Origin: Bacteroidales bacterium
Lineage (GTDB): Bacteria > Bacteroidota > Bacteroidia > Bacteroidales > P3
DNA length: 43,910 nt
Direction: 5' to 3'
Assembly (NCBI GenBank): GCA_028708845.1
Contig: JAQVXZ010000020.1
Location: 1-43,910, forward strand
Shown here: one piece after another, positions 23,109-33,300 of the stretch
Numbering within the stretch: position 1 is the first letter of the stretch
Layout: each line of letters begins with the position of its first letter
The notes under the pieces: generated by a model
Seen by the model: only the letters and a program-made list of their open reading frames with translations
What the model was told of the DNA's origin: nothing
Database searches by the model: none
Made by a program: the position numbers and the translations under genes

Positions 23109-24235
23109 TTATCCCTTTTTGTTAGTAACGAACTAATTCTTATTATAGTATTGAATGGTAGAAATATGATTTCGTATAGTGGTGAAAGAAATGCTACTTG
23201 TTTGGTGCCTAATTTGCGTGAGGTTTTGAAGTAGATTATGATTTGTATTGTGTATTTTATCATTAGTGCCATTACTGCGTACTGCCATGGAAACTTGTAT
23301 ATTATGCTTATTGCTATTAGGGAATATAGTAATACTGTGGTGATTGGCATTAGGGATACTGTGAGTTTGTCTTTTAGTTTGAAATAGGATAAGCTTCTAT
23401 AGTTTCTCTTCTTTTGTATCATCCATTCATAGAATTTTTCTTTTGGTGCTGTTTGGCTTATGGAGTCTTTTGTTAGTACTACTTTGGTGTTTTTGGAATT
23501 GGCATATTTATTTACAAAGACTTGATCCTCGCCCACTGGTATATTGTATTGGGGTATGAAGCCATTGACTGCAAAGAACATCTTCTTGGTGAAGGCTAGG
23601 TTTTTGCCTGTTCCCATATATGGGTTTTTAAGTATTGCATTGCCTAGGTAGTTCATTGAGGAGGTTTGGTGTTCGTATTGTATTAGGCTGCTGATGAAGG
23701 TGTTTTTGGACTCGTAGATTGAGTGTCCTATCACCATTTGGGTCTTGGGCTCAAAGCCTTTTACCATTTCTGTTATCCAGTTGTAGCCTGAGGGCTGGGT
23801 GTCGGCTTCGGTTAAGAGTATGATTTCGTTTTTGGCTGATTTTATGCCTATTGATATGGGGTATTTCTTGCCTAAGAATCTATTTACGTTTTCGTATAGG
23901 CGAACTACATTTAGGTGGGGATAGATTTCTTGTAATACTCTTAATACGTATTCTGATTCGTCCTTTGATGCGTCATTTACTACTACTACCTCGAAGTTTG
24001 GGTATTGTTGTTCTAATATAAAGGGTAGTCTTTTTTCGAGGTTATATGCGTCGTCCTTTGCACATATCACAACAGAGACTGATGGGAAATGTTCTAGCTC
24101 TTCTTTTGGTGATTTGTGGAAACAGGTGCGACCATATACGATAATATAATACAATACTTGAAAAAGCACTAATGTTATTAGACCTATTGCAAATATAATC
24201 CCTACTGTATCAAACTGATATTCTAAAAAATCCAT
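23096..24235 (-). CDS. Membrane-bound family 2 glycosyltransferase
   Basis: A 379-residue protein when started at the ATG at 24235; an upstream in-frame ATG at 24316 lies before the promoter box at 24260-24267 and is rejected. An N-terminal membrane segment (VGIIFAIGLITLVLFQVLYY) precedes a GT-A domain: VSVVICAKDDAYNL, VVVVNDASKDES, the metal motif LTEADTQPSG, GTGKNLAFTKK, and GEDQVF. QKKRNYRS resembles the Q/RxxRW-type acceptor motif. Two to three membrane segments close the protein. It probably transfers sugar to a lipid or polysaccharide at the inner membrane. The ECF sigma gene overlaps its 3' end by 13 bp. Confidence 0.88.
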   Translation of the reverse strand: MDFLEYQFDTVGIIFAIGLITLVLFQVLYYIIVYGRTCFHKSPKEELEHFPSVSVVICAKDDAYNLEKRLPFILEQQYPNFEVVVVNDASKDESEYVLRVLQEIYPHLNVVRLYENVNRFLGKKYPISIGIKSAKNEIILLTEADTQPSGYNWITEMVKGFEPKTQMVIGHSIYESKNTFISSLIQYEHQTSSMNYLGNAILKNPYMGTGKNLAFTKKMFFAVNGFIPQYNIPVGEDQVFVNKYANSKNTKVVLTKDSISQTAPKEKFYEWMIQKKRNYRSLSYFKLKDKLTVSLMPITTVLLYSLIAISIIYKFPWQYAVMALMIKYTIQIIIYFKTSRKLGTKQVAFLSPLYEIIFLPFNTIIRISSLLTKRDKWKY

Positions 24236-24259
24236 ATACCTTATTAATATAAAAACAGA

Positions 24260-24267
24260 CAAATATA
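24260..24267 (-). promoter_or_regulatory. -7 box of the glycosyltransferase-sigma operon
   Basis: Minus strand TATATTTG, 25 bp upstream of the ATG at 24235. It decides that start over the upstream ATG at 24316. Confidence 0.6.
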
Positions 24268-24290
24268 TGATAAATTCGCATTTTAATAGT

Positions 24291-24298
24291 AATTTTGT
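24291..24298 (+). promoter_or_regulatory. -7 box of the tgt operon
   Basis: TAATTTTG matches TAnnTTTG, 38 bp upstream of the tgt ATG. It is divergent from, and about 25 bp away from, the glycosyltransferase promoter, so the two may compete. Confidence 0.55.
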
Positions 24299-24335
24299 CA
24301 GATTATTTCTAAACATTTATTGTTAACAACTATTG

Positions 24336-25466
24336 ATGGAATTTACTATAGACACTATATCAAAGGATTGCAACGCCAGAGCTGGAAAGATTAAAACAGA
24401 TCACGGTGATATTCTAACTCCTATTTTTATGCCTGTGGGTACTGTTGGCTCGGTTAAGGCGGTTCATGCTGCGGAATTGACTGATGATATAAAGGCTCAA
24501 ATTATATTAGGGAATACTTACCACCTTTATCTTAGACCTGGCTTAGATATTATTCAAGCCTCTGGTGGTATTCAAAAGTTTAACTCTTGGAATAAGCCTA
24601 TGCTAACAGATAGTGGGGGCTTTCAGGTATATTCCTTGGGTCATAATAGGAAAATTACGGACGAGGGTGCTATCTTTCGCTCTCATATTGATGGAAGTAA
24701 GCATATTTTCACCCCTGAAAACGTTATGGATACTCAAAGAATTATTGGTGCTGATATTATTATGGCTTTTGACGAGTGTACTCCCTACCCTTGCGATTAC
24801 GACTATGCTAAGAATTCAATGAAACTTACGCATTCTTGGCTAGAAAGATGTGTTACTAAATTTAATGAAACTCAGCCTATTTATGGGTATTCTCAATCAC
24901 TTTTTCCTATTGTTCAGGGTTCTGTGTATAAGGATTTGAGAAAAGAGAGCTGTGAGAGGATTGCCTCTTATGGTTTGGATGGGAATGCTATTGGTGGTCT
25001 TTCGGTTGGGGAGCCTATTGAGGATATGTATGAGTTGACTGATTTGTGCTGTTCTATTTTGCCTAAGGATAAGCCAAGGTATTTGATGGGTGTTGGAACG
25101 CCTGCTAATATTTTGGAGTGTATTGATTTGGGTATTGATATGTTTGATTGTGTTATGCCTACTAGAAATGGCAGAAATGGTATGCTCTTTACATCGGAGG
25201 GGATAATTAATATGAGGAATGAGAAATGGAAAAACGACTTCTCTCCTATTGACCCTAATGGTACTAGCTCGGTTGATACAATTTATTCTAAGGCATATCT
25301 AAGACATTTGTTTATTTCTAAGGAGATATTGGCTCTTCAGATTGCAAGCATTCATAATTTAGCTTTCTATATTTGGCTTGTGACAGAGGCAAGGAAACAT
25401 ATTGTTGCAGGTGATTATAGGTCATGGAAGACAATGATGGTTAAGAAGGTAACTAATAGGTTATAG
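24336..25466 (+). CDS. tgt: tRNA-guanine transglycosylase
   Basis: A 376-residue enzyme of normal length that swaps guanine 34 for preQ1 in GUN tRNAs. Motifs: MPVGTVGSVKAVH, MLTDSGGFQVYSLG (substrate pocket with the catalytic-region Asp), GGLSVGEP, and FDCVMPTRNGRNGMLFTS (second active-site Asp). The C-terminal zinc site is unusual: where E. coli has CxCxxC, this protein reads DPNGTSSVDTIYSKAY with no cysteine, though the later His in ASIHNLAFY remains. This seems common in Bacteroidetes Tgt from memory. The ATG at 24336 is preferred over the TTG just before it. It leads a five-gene operon; the permease gene starts 4 bp after its stop. Confidence 0.96.
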   Translation: MEFTIDTISKDCNARAGKIKTDHGDILTPIFMPVGTVGSVKAVHAAELTDDIKAQIILGNTYHLYLRPGLDIIQASGGIQKFNSWNKPMLTDSGGFQVYSLGHNRKITDEGAIFRSHIDGSKHIFTPENVMDTQRIIGADIIMAFDECTPYPCDYDYAKNSMKLTHSWLERCVTKFNETQPIYGYSQSLFPIVQGSVYKDLRKESCERIASYGLDGNAIGGLSVGEPIEDMYELTDLCCSILPKDKPRYLMGVGTPANILECIDLGIDMFDCVMPTRNGRNGMLFTSEGIINMRNEKWKNDFSPIDPNGTSSVDTIYSKAYLRHLFISKEILALQIASIHNLAFYIWLVTEARKHIVAGDYRSWKTMMVKKVTNRL

Positions 25467-25470
25467 TAAT

Positions 25471-26550
25471 ATGTTGAAGAAAATTGATAAATATATTATT
25501 AAACAACTCTTGGCTACTTTCTTTTTAGCTATTGCTCTTATTATTTTGATTGTTATTGTGTTTGATATTTCGGAAAAGCTAGATGACTTCCTGGAAAGAA
25601 AAGCTCCTATACAAGAAATTATCTTTACCTATTATATAAATTTCATCCCTTATTTCGTCAATCTATTTGGACATCTCTTCTTCTTTATTGCTGTTATTTT
25701 CTTAGCATCCAAAATGTCTGCTAGGTCTGAAATTGTTGCTATTCTTAGCTCTGGGATTAGTTTCAAAAGGTTTTTAAGACCATTTATTTTGTCTTCTATT
25801 ATTGTGGCTCTTCTCAATGTTTATCTGACAAATGTTCTTATTCCACAGGTTAATAAGCCGAGGATTGAATTTGAGCAGATCTATTGGCGCAATCCTTATA
25901 AGAATTTGACTTTTAATATTCATGTTAAGACTGATTCTGTTAATCATGTTTATGTTCAGAGTTTTAATAATTTCAATCAAACGGGCTATCGTTTTACTAA
26001 GGAGACTTTCTGTGAGAAAGGAATTTGCAAGAAAATTACTGCTCAAAATATTGTTTACGATTCGGTTAAGAAAAACTGGACTTTGATAGACTACAAGGTT
26101 AGGACTATTGATGGGCTCAAGGAAAGCTTGGTGATAGGTGACAAAGCTGTTATGAACTTAGGGGTTAAGCCAGAGGATTTCAATATTGTTACTGCTAAGG
26201 TTGAGACTATGACTTTTACCGAGCTTAATGATTTTATTGATAGTGAAACGAAAAGGGGATCAAAGGATATTAACTTATATTTGATTGAGAAATACCAAAG
26301 GTTATTTAATCCTCTTGCGTTTATTATACTAACTATTATTGGTGTTTCGTTATCCTCAAAACGAACAAGAGGAGGAACTGGTCTTAACCTTGCCTTTGGA
26401 ATTACTATTGCTTTTAGCTTCATTATGATGATGAAAGTTACTTCTGTTTTTTCAACAAAAGGAAACCTACACCCTATTATTTCAGTTTTAATACCTATAT
26501 TTGTATTTGCTATAATTAGTGTGTTTCTGATTAAGAAAGCTCCAAAATAA
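25471..26550 (+). CDS. LptF/LptG-family permease (YjgP/YjgQ)
   Basis: A 359-residue inner-membrane protein with three N-terminal membrane segments (LATFFLAIALIILIVIVF; INFIPYFVNLFGHLFFFIAV; FILSSIIVALLNVYLTNVLI), a large periplasmic jellyroll domain (about residues 125-265), and three C-terminal membrane segments. The segment ASKMSARSEIVAILSSGISF is the conserved LptF/G coupling-helix region. LptF and LptG form the membrane part of LptB2FG, which extracts LPS toward the outer membrane. Which of the two it is cannot be told by eye. In Bacteroidetes one of these genes commonly follows tgt. The GH3 gene follows after 22 bp. Confidence 0.9.
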   Translation: MLKKIDKYIIKQLLATFFLAIALIILIVIVFDISEKLDDFLERKAPIQEIIFTYYINFIPYFVNLFGHLFFFIAVIFLASKMSARSEIVAILSSGISFKRFLRPFILSSIIVALLNVYLTNVLIPQVNKPRIEFEQIYWRNPYKNLTFNIHVKTDSVNHVYVQSFNNFNQTGYRFTKETFCEKGICKKITAQNIVYDSVKKNWTLIDYKVRTIDGLKESLVIGDKAVMNLGVKPEDFNIVTAKVETMTFTELNDFIDSETKRGSKDINLYLIEKYQRLFNPLAFIILTIIGVSLSSKRTRGGTGLNLAFGITIAFSFIMMMKVTSVFSTKGNLHPIISVLIPIFVFAIISVFLIKKAPK

Positions 26551-26572
26551 CATATAATAAACTGATGATGCT

Positions 26573-28084
26573 ATGATTGTAAATAAGTTAATGAGTAAAA
26601 TAATCAAAACAAGGATACCTCAGATAGAGCATTTCATGAATAATCCTTTGGAAGTGCAAAACGAGGTTTTCGAAAATCTTATTTCATCAGCTAAGAATAC
26701 TGTCTGGGGAAAGTTTTATGATTATAAATCTATTAAGAACTGGGAGACGTTTAACGAGAGGCTTCCCATAAATGATTATAATTCTTTGCTGCCTTTTTTC
26801 GAAAGAATTAGGAAGGGTGAAGAAAACCTGCTTTGGTGTAGTGAGATTAAATGGTTTTCAAAATCTTCTGGAACAACATCAAGCAAGAGTAAGTTTATTC
26901 CTGTTAGTGAGGAAAGCCTTCAAGAATGCCATTATAAAGGTGGAAAAGATATGCTTGCCCTATATATCAACAACCATGAAGATAGTCAGATTTTCTCTGG
27001 CAACTCCTTAGCTTTGGGAGGTTCGGCTCAAGAGAACGACTCTAATTCGGATATTTTTGTAGGGGATGTTTCTGCAATATTAATTGATAACTTGCCTTAT
27101 TGGGCTGAGTTTTTCCGTACTCCTAAAAAAGAAATTGCTCTTATGCCTGAATGGGAATCGAAGCTTGAGGTAATGGTTAAAGAGGTTTCGTCTTCCAATG
27201 TTGTTAGCCTTTCTGGGGTTCCGTCTTGGATGATGGTGCTTTTGAAAGGTGTTATTGAGTATACGGGAAAGAGTATTCAAGAGGTGTGGCCTAACCTTGA
27301 GGCTTATTTTCATGGGGGAGTTAATTTCAACCCTTATAGGCAACAATATAGTAAGCTATTGCCTGAAAATATTAATTATATGGAGACCTACAATGCATCG
27401 GAAGGATTCTTTGGTCTTCAAGATAGCAAGAACCTAGATTCTCTCCTCTTACTTTTAGATTATGGCATTTACTATGAGTTTATTCCTTTTGATGAGTTAG
27501 GAACAAGTAATCCTACAATAATTAACCTATCGAGTGTTAAGAAAAACACCAATTATGCTATGATAATTTCTACCAATGGTGGTCTTTGGCGTTATATAAT
27601 TGGAGATACTATTATGTTTACAGAAATTAAGCCTTTTAGATTTAAGATTACTGGTAGGACTACAAATTTTATTAATCTTTGTGGTGAAGAGGTTATTGCG
27701 GACAATTCGGACAGGGCTATTGAGGTTGCTTGTGCTGCTACGGAGGCTATAGTTAGTGAATATACTGCTGGTCCTTACTTGGAAGAGATTCGTTATCATG
27801 AATGGATTATTGAGTTTGATAAAGAGCCAAATGACTTTGAGAAGTTTTCACAGATACTAGATATAACTCTTCAAGAACTTAACTCCGACTATGAGGCTAA
27901 GCGTTATAAAAACATTATTCTACAGAAGCCAAAAATTAATGTTGTTGAGAAAGGTACTTTTTATTCTTGGTTGAAGAGCAAGGGAAAGCTTGGTGGACAA
28001 AATAAAATTCCACGTCTGGCTAATAATAGAGAGTATTTAAATGAGATTTTAGAACTGATAAATAATAATAATAATATAAGATGA
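26573..28084 (+). CDS. GH3-family (auxin-responsive GH3-like) acyl-adenylate-forming protein
   Basis: A 503-residue protein of the GH3 superfamily, which adenylates carboxylates and may join them to amines. Motif 1 for ATP: WFSKSSGTTSSKSKFIPVS. Motif 2: YMETYNASEGFFGLQ (the YxxSE pattern). Motif 3: RYIIGDTIMF. The C-terminal domain (KITGRTTNFINLCGEEV and on) is the usual mobile lid. The bacterial substrate is not known. It lacks a signal peptide. Its last codons overlap sufE by 4 bp, so the two are coupled. Confidence 0.9.
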   Translation: MIVNKLMSKIIKTRIPQIEHFMNNPLEVQNEVFENLISSAKNTVWGKFYDYKSIKNWETFNERLPINDYNSLLPFFERIRKGEENLLWCSEIKWFSKSSGTTSSKSKFIPVSEESLQECHYKGGKDMLALYINNHEDSQIFSGNSLALGGSAQENDSNSDIFVGDVSAILIDNLPYWAEFFRTPKKEIALMPEWESKLEVMVKEVSSSNVVSLSGVPSWMMVLLKGVIEYTGKSIQEVWPNLEAYFHGGVNFNPYRQQYSKLLPENINYMETYNASEGFFGLQDSKNLDSLLLLLDYGIYYEFIPFDELGTSNPTIINLSSVKKNTNYAMIISTNGGLWRYIIGDTIMFTEIKPFRFKITGRTTNFINLCGEEVIADNSDRAIEVACAATEAIVSEYTAGPYLEEIRYHEWIIEFDKEPNDFEKFSQILDITLQELNSDYEAKRYKNIILQKPKINVVEKGTFYSWLKSKGKLGGQNKIPRLANNREYLNEILELINNNNNIR

Positions 28085-28503
28085 CAATAAACGAGATACA
28101 AAATGAAATTATTGAAGAGTTTTCAATGTTTGAAGACTGGATGGATAAGTATAATTATTTGATTGAGCTTGGGAGAGATTGTCCAATTATTGAAGAAAAG
28201 GATAAGAAAGAGACTAATCTGATTAATGGATGCCAATCAAGGGTTTGGGTTAGTGCTGAAATGGTTGATGGGAAGATGGTTATTAAGGCTGATAGTGATG
28301 CTGTGATTACAAAGGGTATTGTTACTCTCCTTCTTAGGGTTTTCAATAATCAAAAGCCTCAGGATATTTATGATGCTGACCTTCATTTTATTGAAGAGAT
28401 TGGGCTTTCCACTCATTTGTCTCCTACAAGAAGCAATGGTTTGTTATCAATGATTAAACAAATTAAACTCTACGCCTTAGCCTTTACTATTAAAGGGGAA
28501 TAA
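28081..28503 (+). CDS. sufE: SufE-like cysteine-desulfurase activator
   Basis: A 140-residue SufE-family protein. The catalytic persulfide-carrying cysteine lies in NLINGCQSRVWV (about Cys51). FEDWMDKYNYLIELGR at the start and GLSTHLSPTRSNGLLSMI near the end are typical of the family. SufE takes sulfur from SufS and passes it to the SufBCD scaffold for Fe-S assembly. No other suf gene is nearby. It overlaps the GH3 gene by 4 bp and is 6 bp from the permease gene. Intact. Confidence 0.93.
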   Translation: MTINEIQNEIIEEFSMFEDWMDKYNYLIELGRDCPIIEEKDKKETNLINGCQSRVWVSAEMVDGKMVIKADSDAVITKGIVTLLLRVFNNQKPQDIYDADLHFIEEIGLSTHLSPTRSNGLLSMIKQIKLYALAFTIKGE

Positions 28504-28509
28504 ACCAAT

Positions 28510-29619
28510 ATGTTTTTTATCAAGAAGAGACCTAAGGAAATAGAATATAGCTCTGTTAACCAGGAGGTATGGAAGAGGCTCAAGAGAAATAAAATGGCTA
28601 TGTTTAGCTTATTTATCATTGGGTCTTTCTCCTTGGTTGCAATTTTGGGCTATACTATTACTCCTGACCAAACTCCTTTTGCTAATGAGCAGCACCTTGA
28701 ATTAACTACAAAGAAGCCTGGTTTTAATATTGACTTTCTTAGAGTTTATGAAGGTGAAAGAAAACAGAAAAAGAATTTCTTTAAACACCTTGCTTTTGGA
28801 ACTAAGAACAATTTCTCTTCCCAGCCAATTTATAAGTATTGGACAAAAGATGATTCTTTGTTTGTGGAATTTTATACGGGAGAAAAAATTAATAATGGTG
28901 AGATTCATTCTTTTAAAACGGTGAATCAAAACTACGAAATAAAGAATAAAACCTTTTTTCTAGGCACCGATCGTTATGGAAGGGATTTACTTTCTCAGCT
29001 TATGATTGGGACTAGGGTTAGCCTTTCGGTTGGCTTTATCTCCATTATAATTTCTTTGATTATTGGTCTTAGCCTTGGTGCTATTGCTGCCTATTTTGGA
29101 AAATGGGTTGATAACTTGATTATGTGGCTGATTAATGTTGTTTGGTCTATTCCAACAATTCTTTTGGTTATTGCCATCACATTTGCTCTTGGAAAAGGGT
29201 TTTGGCAGGTCTTTGTGGCTGTTGGATTAACTATGTGGGTTGATGTTGCAAGGGTGGTTAGGGGTCAGATATTATCTTTAAAAGAAAAGGAATTTGTGGA
29301 GGCTGGAAGGGCTTTGGGTTTTAAAAACTCTAGGATAATTATTAAACATATTCTACCAAATGTTGTTGGTGCTGCAACAGTTATTACGGCTTCAAACTTT
29401 GCAACTGCTATTTTGCAAGAGGCTGGTCTAAGCTTTTTGGGTATTGGTGTTCAGCCTCCTATGCCTTCATGGGGAACTATGATTAAGGAAAACTATGGTT
29501 ATATTATTCTTGACTCTCCTTATATGGCAATAATTCCTGGGCTTGCAATTATGCTATTAGTTTTAGCGTTTATTTTGCTCGGAAGTGGGTTAAGACAAGC
29601 TATGGATGTTAAGGAATAA
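28510..29619 (+). CDS. OppC/DppC-like ABC transporter permease
   Basis: A 369-residue inner-membrane permease of peptide ABC importers. The OppC N-terminal region (WKRLKRNKMAMFSLFIIGSF) precedes a long periplasmic loop of about 90 residues, larger than in E. coli OppC. The BPD_transp_1 core follows, with FFLGTDRYGRDLLSQLMIGT, the ATPase-contacting EAA-type loop EFVEAGRALGFKNSR and ILPNVVG, and SFLGIGVQPPMPSWGTMIKE. The partner permease (OppB-like), ATPases and binding protein are not adjacent, so they must be encoded elsewhere. It is the last gene of the tgt operon and ends 5 bp before the stop of the converging secreted-protein gene. Confidence 0.92.
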   Translation: MFFIKKRPKEIEYSSVNQEVWKRLKRNKMAMFSLFIIGSFSLVAILGYTITPDQTPFANEQHLELTTKKPGFNIDFLRVYEGERKQKKNFFKHLAFGTKNNFSSQPIYKYWTKDDSLFVEFYTGEKINNGEIHSFKTVNQNYEIKNKTFFLGTDRYGRDLLSQLMIGTRVSLSVGFISIIISLIIGLSLGAIAAYFGKWVDNLIMWLINVVWSIPTILLVIAITFALGKGFWQVFVAVGLTMWVDVARVVRGQILSLKEKEFVEAGRALGFKNSRIIIKHILPNVVGAATVITASNFATAILQEAGLSFLGIGVQPPMPSWGTMIKENYGYIILDSPYMAIIPGLAIMLLVLAFILLGSGLRQAMDVKE

Positions 29620-29624
29620 GTTTT

Positions 29625-30062
29625 TTATCTATTGGTATTACCCAATTTCAAAAGAAACATTAGTTGGTTGTATATTATCACCATTCCTCTTTCATCTTCT
29701 GCTGGCAAATAAGTTTTGGCAAAGTCTGCATAATAGGTTTCGTTATCTCCAAGCTTACCCTTTTCGTTTATGCAATCTATACCGTCTATACAGTTTATAA
29801 AAACCCTATATCCTCTTTGAGAAACGTCTTTGCTTACAGTAACTTTTGTTAGGTCTATTGTTATCAAAGTTTCTGAATCTGATTTCTTATTTGTCCAAAC
29901 ATATGTTAAATAACCATTTGAATTAACTGAGAATTGTTTGTAAATATCTCCCTTAATTTCGGATTCAATTATCTTACAACTTTCCTCTGGAGATTGGGCG
30001 TAAAGGTTAGTGCTTAAAGCAAATGCAAGGCTTATTGAAATCAATAAAAACAAGTTTTTCAT
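29625..30062 (-). CDS. Unrecognised small secreted protein
   Basis: A 145-residue protein from the ATG at 30062, where the signal peptide begins (MKNLFLLISISLAFALSTNL, cut after YAQ); an upstream in-frame ATG at 30113 overlaps the promoter box and is rejected. The mature part of about 122 residues has a beta-rich look (GYLTYVWTNKKSDSETLITI, GYRVFINCIDGIDCINEKGK) and three cysteines. No known domain is recognised. It has its own promoter and interrupts two plus-strand units, so it is probably an independent periplasmic or surface protein. Confidence 0.75.
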   Translation of the reverse strand: MKNLFLLISISLAFALSTNLYAQSPEESCKIIESEIKGDIYKQFSVNSNGYLTYVWTNKKSDSETLITIDLTKVTVSKDVSQRGYRVFINCIDGIDCINEKGKLGDNETYYADFAKTYLPAEDERGMVIIYNQLMFLLKLGNTNR

Positions 30063-30110
30063 AATTATTTTTCTTTCTTTGAACTTATTAAATCGTGTAG
30101 TTTTACTTTG

Positions 30111-30118
30111 CAAATGTA
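30111..30118 (-). promoter_or_regulatory. -7 box of the small secreted protein gene
   Basis: Minus strand TACATTTG matches TAnnTTTG, about 50 bp upstream of the start at 30062. Confidence 0.6.
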
Positions 30119-30189
30119 ATATATTTTTTCATTCTGCTTACTTTTTCAGTTTTTTGTTGTTGTTATTATTAGGATAATACATTTAGTTT

Positions 30190-30221
30190 TTTGGCAGTTA
30201 CGATAAACTTATGTATATTTG
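30190..30221 (+). promoter_or_regulatory. Promoter of the giant surface-protein gene
   Basis: TTTG at 30190-30193, a 20-bp spacer and TATATTTG at 30214-30221: a near-ideal Bacteroidota promoter. The leader to the ATG at 30324 is about 95 nt. Confidence 0.75.
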
Positions 30222-30323
30222 TAAGTTAAAATATTAGTTGAAAGCAAAAATAGATTTATTTCAATTGATTGAAGACCTTAGTATTAGAATAAAATATTGA
30301 TAATATATAACAACAATAATAAC

Positions 30324-33300
30324 ATGATGAAAAAAGTAAGTTTACTTTGTTTAAGTTTGTTAGTGTTTGGCTTAGCTTCATTAGCACAACCAACTACAAT
30401 AACTTTTATCGATTTCGAAAATGGTATTCCTACAAACTGGAGCGTTAGTTCCCCTACAAACATTCAAGCAATTACGAATGTTGTTAGTAGAGGCACAAAG
30501 AGTGTTAGGATGAAAAATAATGCAACAAGTCCTGTTGTTTTAACATCACCTGTCTATACTCGTAATGCATTTTGTAATGTTAGGCTTGAATTTGATCATA
30601 TTCCAATCCTTAAAAACCCCGATGGTGCTGGTCAGGTACAAGTTTCTGCTAACGGAGGGCCTTGGAAAGTATTAACTGCAACATCAGGATCTACTCCGAC
30701 CTATGATAACACATACGGAGGAGGTATTGTTGGTAGTGTTAACTGGAATGGAAACTTTGTTAGAACAAATTATTGGCCAGGGTCTAATACTGATATTGTA
30801 GAATCGTTATTGGATAATTCATATTGGAAGCATGAGATTTTTTATCTAAATAGTGTTTTAGGAGAAGAAACTAATTTTCAAGTTAGGTTTGTGCTACCTT
30901 CAACAAGCTTAGCAAACACATTTGCAGGATGGTATCTTGATGACTTTAGAATTTACCAATCATCTACTGCTGGTAATACTGTTCGTGTTCCTCAGTTAAA
31001 CGCTATTATTTCTGCTCCGAACATGTATAATTTCCCTAACTCAGCTAATGTTAAAGTTGAAGTTAATATTGGATTTCTTCAATCTGCTCCACCTCCTGTT
31101 GCCGATTCTATTTATGTTGAATATATCTTAGGTTCGTCAACAACAATTGGAAGAACTTCTTTGTTACTAAACGCTACTTCGGGCAACTATGTTGGGAATA
31201 TTCCTTTTGCAGGATACGACACCATTACAAAATGGAGAATTGTTATGAATGATGCTAAATATAATAGATTAACTTATCCTTTTGCATACAATAGATGGAA
31301 TGAGTTTAGGAGCGTAAGAGAATATACTGGCTTTGATCCCCTCCAAACAACTGGACTATCCTCTCAAGAATTAATGATGAAAACTAATGCTGCCCGAAAT
31401 CACTATCAATTTAGATATAGGGGTTCGGAACTTAGGGCAAGAGGAATGAGTGCAGGGAGGATTGATGGGTTAGGTTATAATTTAACTCAAGTTTCTCCAG
31501 GCTTCGTAATGAATGGTTTTAATATCTATATTGGCAATATAGATTCAACCTTGATACTATCTACTACTGGAGGTTATACAGGACAAATGCAGCGAGTATA
31601 TGGTCCTGGTGCAAGTGTTGTTGTTCCTCCTCTTGGATGGCAATATCTTCAATTTAACAACTTATTCGTTTGGGATGGTCTTAGCGATATTATTATTAAA
31701 GTTTGTTGGGATAATGGTTATAATGGTGCTGTTGGAGGCACAACAAAAATGGAAAGCATTGTTGCTCCGGGTGCAAGTGGGGGTGTTCCTTCTGCCCAAA
31801 GTGGTCAAATGTATCAAGTTTTAGGTACTTTAAACGCATGCAATGCCCCTTTTAACTCATCTGATGGTCAAATAGGATATAGACCTAATTTCAAATTTAA
31901 CTTTGTTAAGAATGACAAACTTGCATACGATGTTGGTATTGACAGTACGCTTTTATCTCCTTCAAATCGTATAGTAACTGCAAATAGTCCAACAAACATT
32001 AAAGTAAAAATTAATAATTACGGTTCTAGCAACGTTACAGGTATTGTTGTAAAATATAAAATAGACAATGTTGCAACACCAGTTCTTGCAGGAACATATA
32101 ATGGAACAATTACTGGCAACCCAACTATGGGAGAATTCAACTCATTTGATTATCAATTCCCTAATCCTGTCTCTCTATCTCCTGGTTACAGACACATTAA
32201 GGTTTGGACAGACCAAATCATAGGTCAAACAGATTGGGAGCCTGAAAATGATACTGCTTTTTTTGAAATTGTTTCTTGCAATGGACCTTTAAATGGAACT
32301 TATGCAATTGGCAATGTTACGGGAGTTACAGCAGATAGGACATTTAGAAACTTTAAAGAAGCTTTCAAAATGCTTGAAGGTTGTGGCATTTCTGGACCTG
32401 TTACATTTAAGGTTCTTAACCTTCCTCAAGGTCAATATTACACTGACACATTATCATTCCCTACAAATATTACAGGAGCAAATGCAACAAATTATATTAA
32501 ATTTACAAGTGCAAGCAATACACAAACTGTTGATATAAGACCTCTGAAAGTTAAAAATAGACATATTAATCTTTCTGGTGCAAAATACTATAAATTTGAA
32601 AACATAAGATTTATTACGGCTGATAGTCATGTGAACAATACCCTTCCTGGACAGGCTAACCTTGTTCAACTCTCAAACACATCATCAAATATTGAATTTA
32701 AGAAATGTTCATTTATTACAAGATCAAATGGAGTAAGACCTGACTACCACATTAATATTGGTGGAGCTAGTAATATCACAATTGACAGTTGTGTTTTTGA
32801 TGGAGATGCTAATAGTCAAATTAGTATTGCGGGTTCATCTCCAACTAACTTGGTTAGTGGAATTACAATAACCAATTCATCATTTATCAATAATCTCGAT
32901 AAAGCAATTTATGCAGAGTACTCTCAAAATGTAACTATAAGTAAAAACAAGTTCCTTAATAATAGAACTACCACTGCACAATCAGTAAATAATGTTTTAA
33001 TTCAAACTTCGAAACTTTTCAATATTACCAAAAACTTATTTACACTTAATAATGTTAGTGCTGTTACTGTAAGTGATGCCTTGCAATCTTCAACATCTTC
33101 TATAATTGCAAACAATAAGATTAGTGTACATAATGGAAATCCTCTTAACGAATCAAATGCTAATGTATACGGTATAAACATTATTTCAGGAAACAATATT
33201 CTTGTAGCTTATAATAATATTTATGCTAGAGATAAGGGAACAGGTCTTATTTCTTATGCTCTAAGCATAGGAACATCTAATACAAATCAAATTCTTACCA

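Noticed and set aside
24333-24335. TTG start for tgt
   Set aside because: An ATG follows immediately and fits the family N-terminus.
30297-30323. TTG start for the giant gene
   Set aside because: It would put a poly-Asn stretch before the signal peptide; the ATG at 30324 begins the signal peptide directly.
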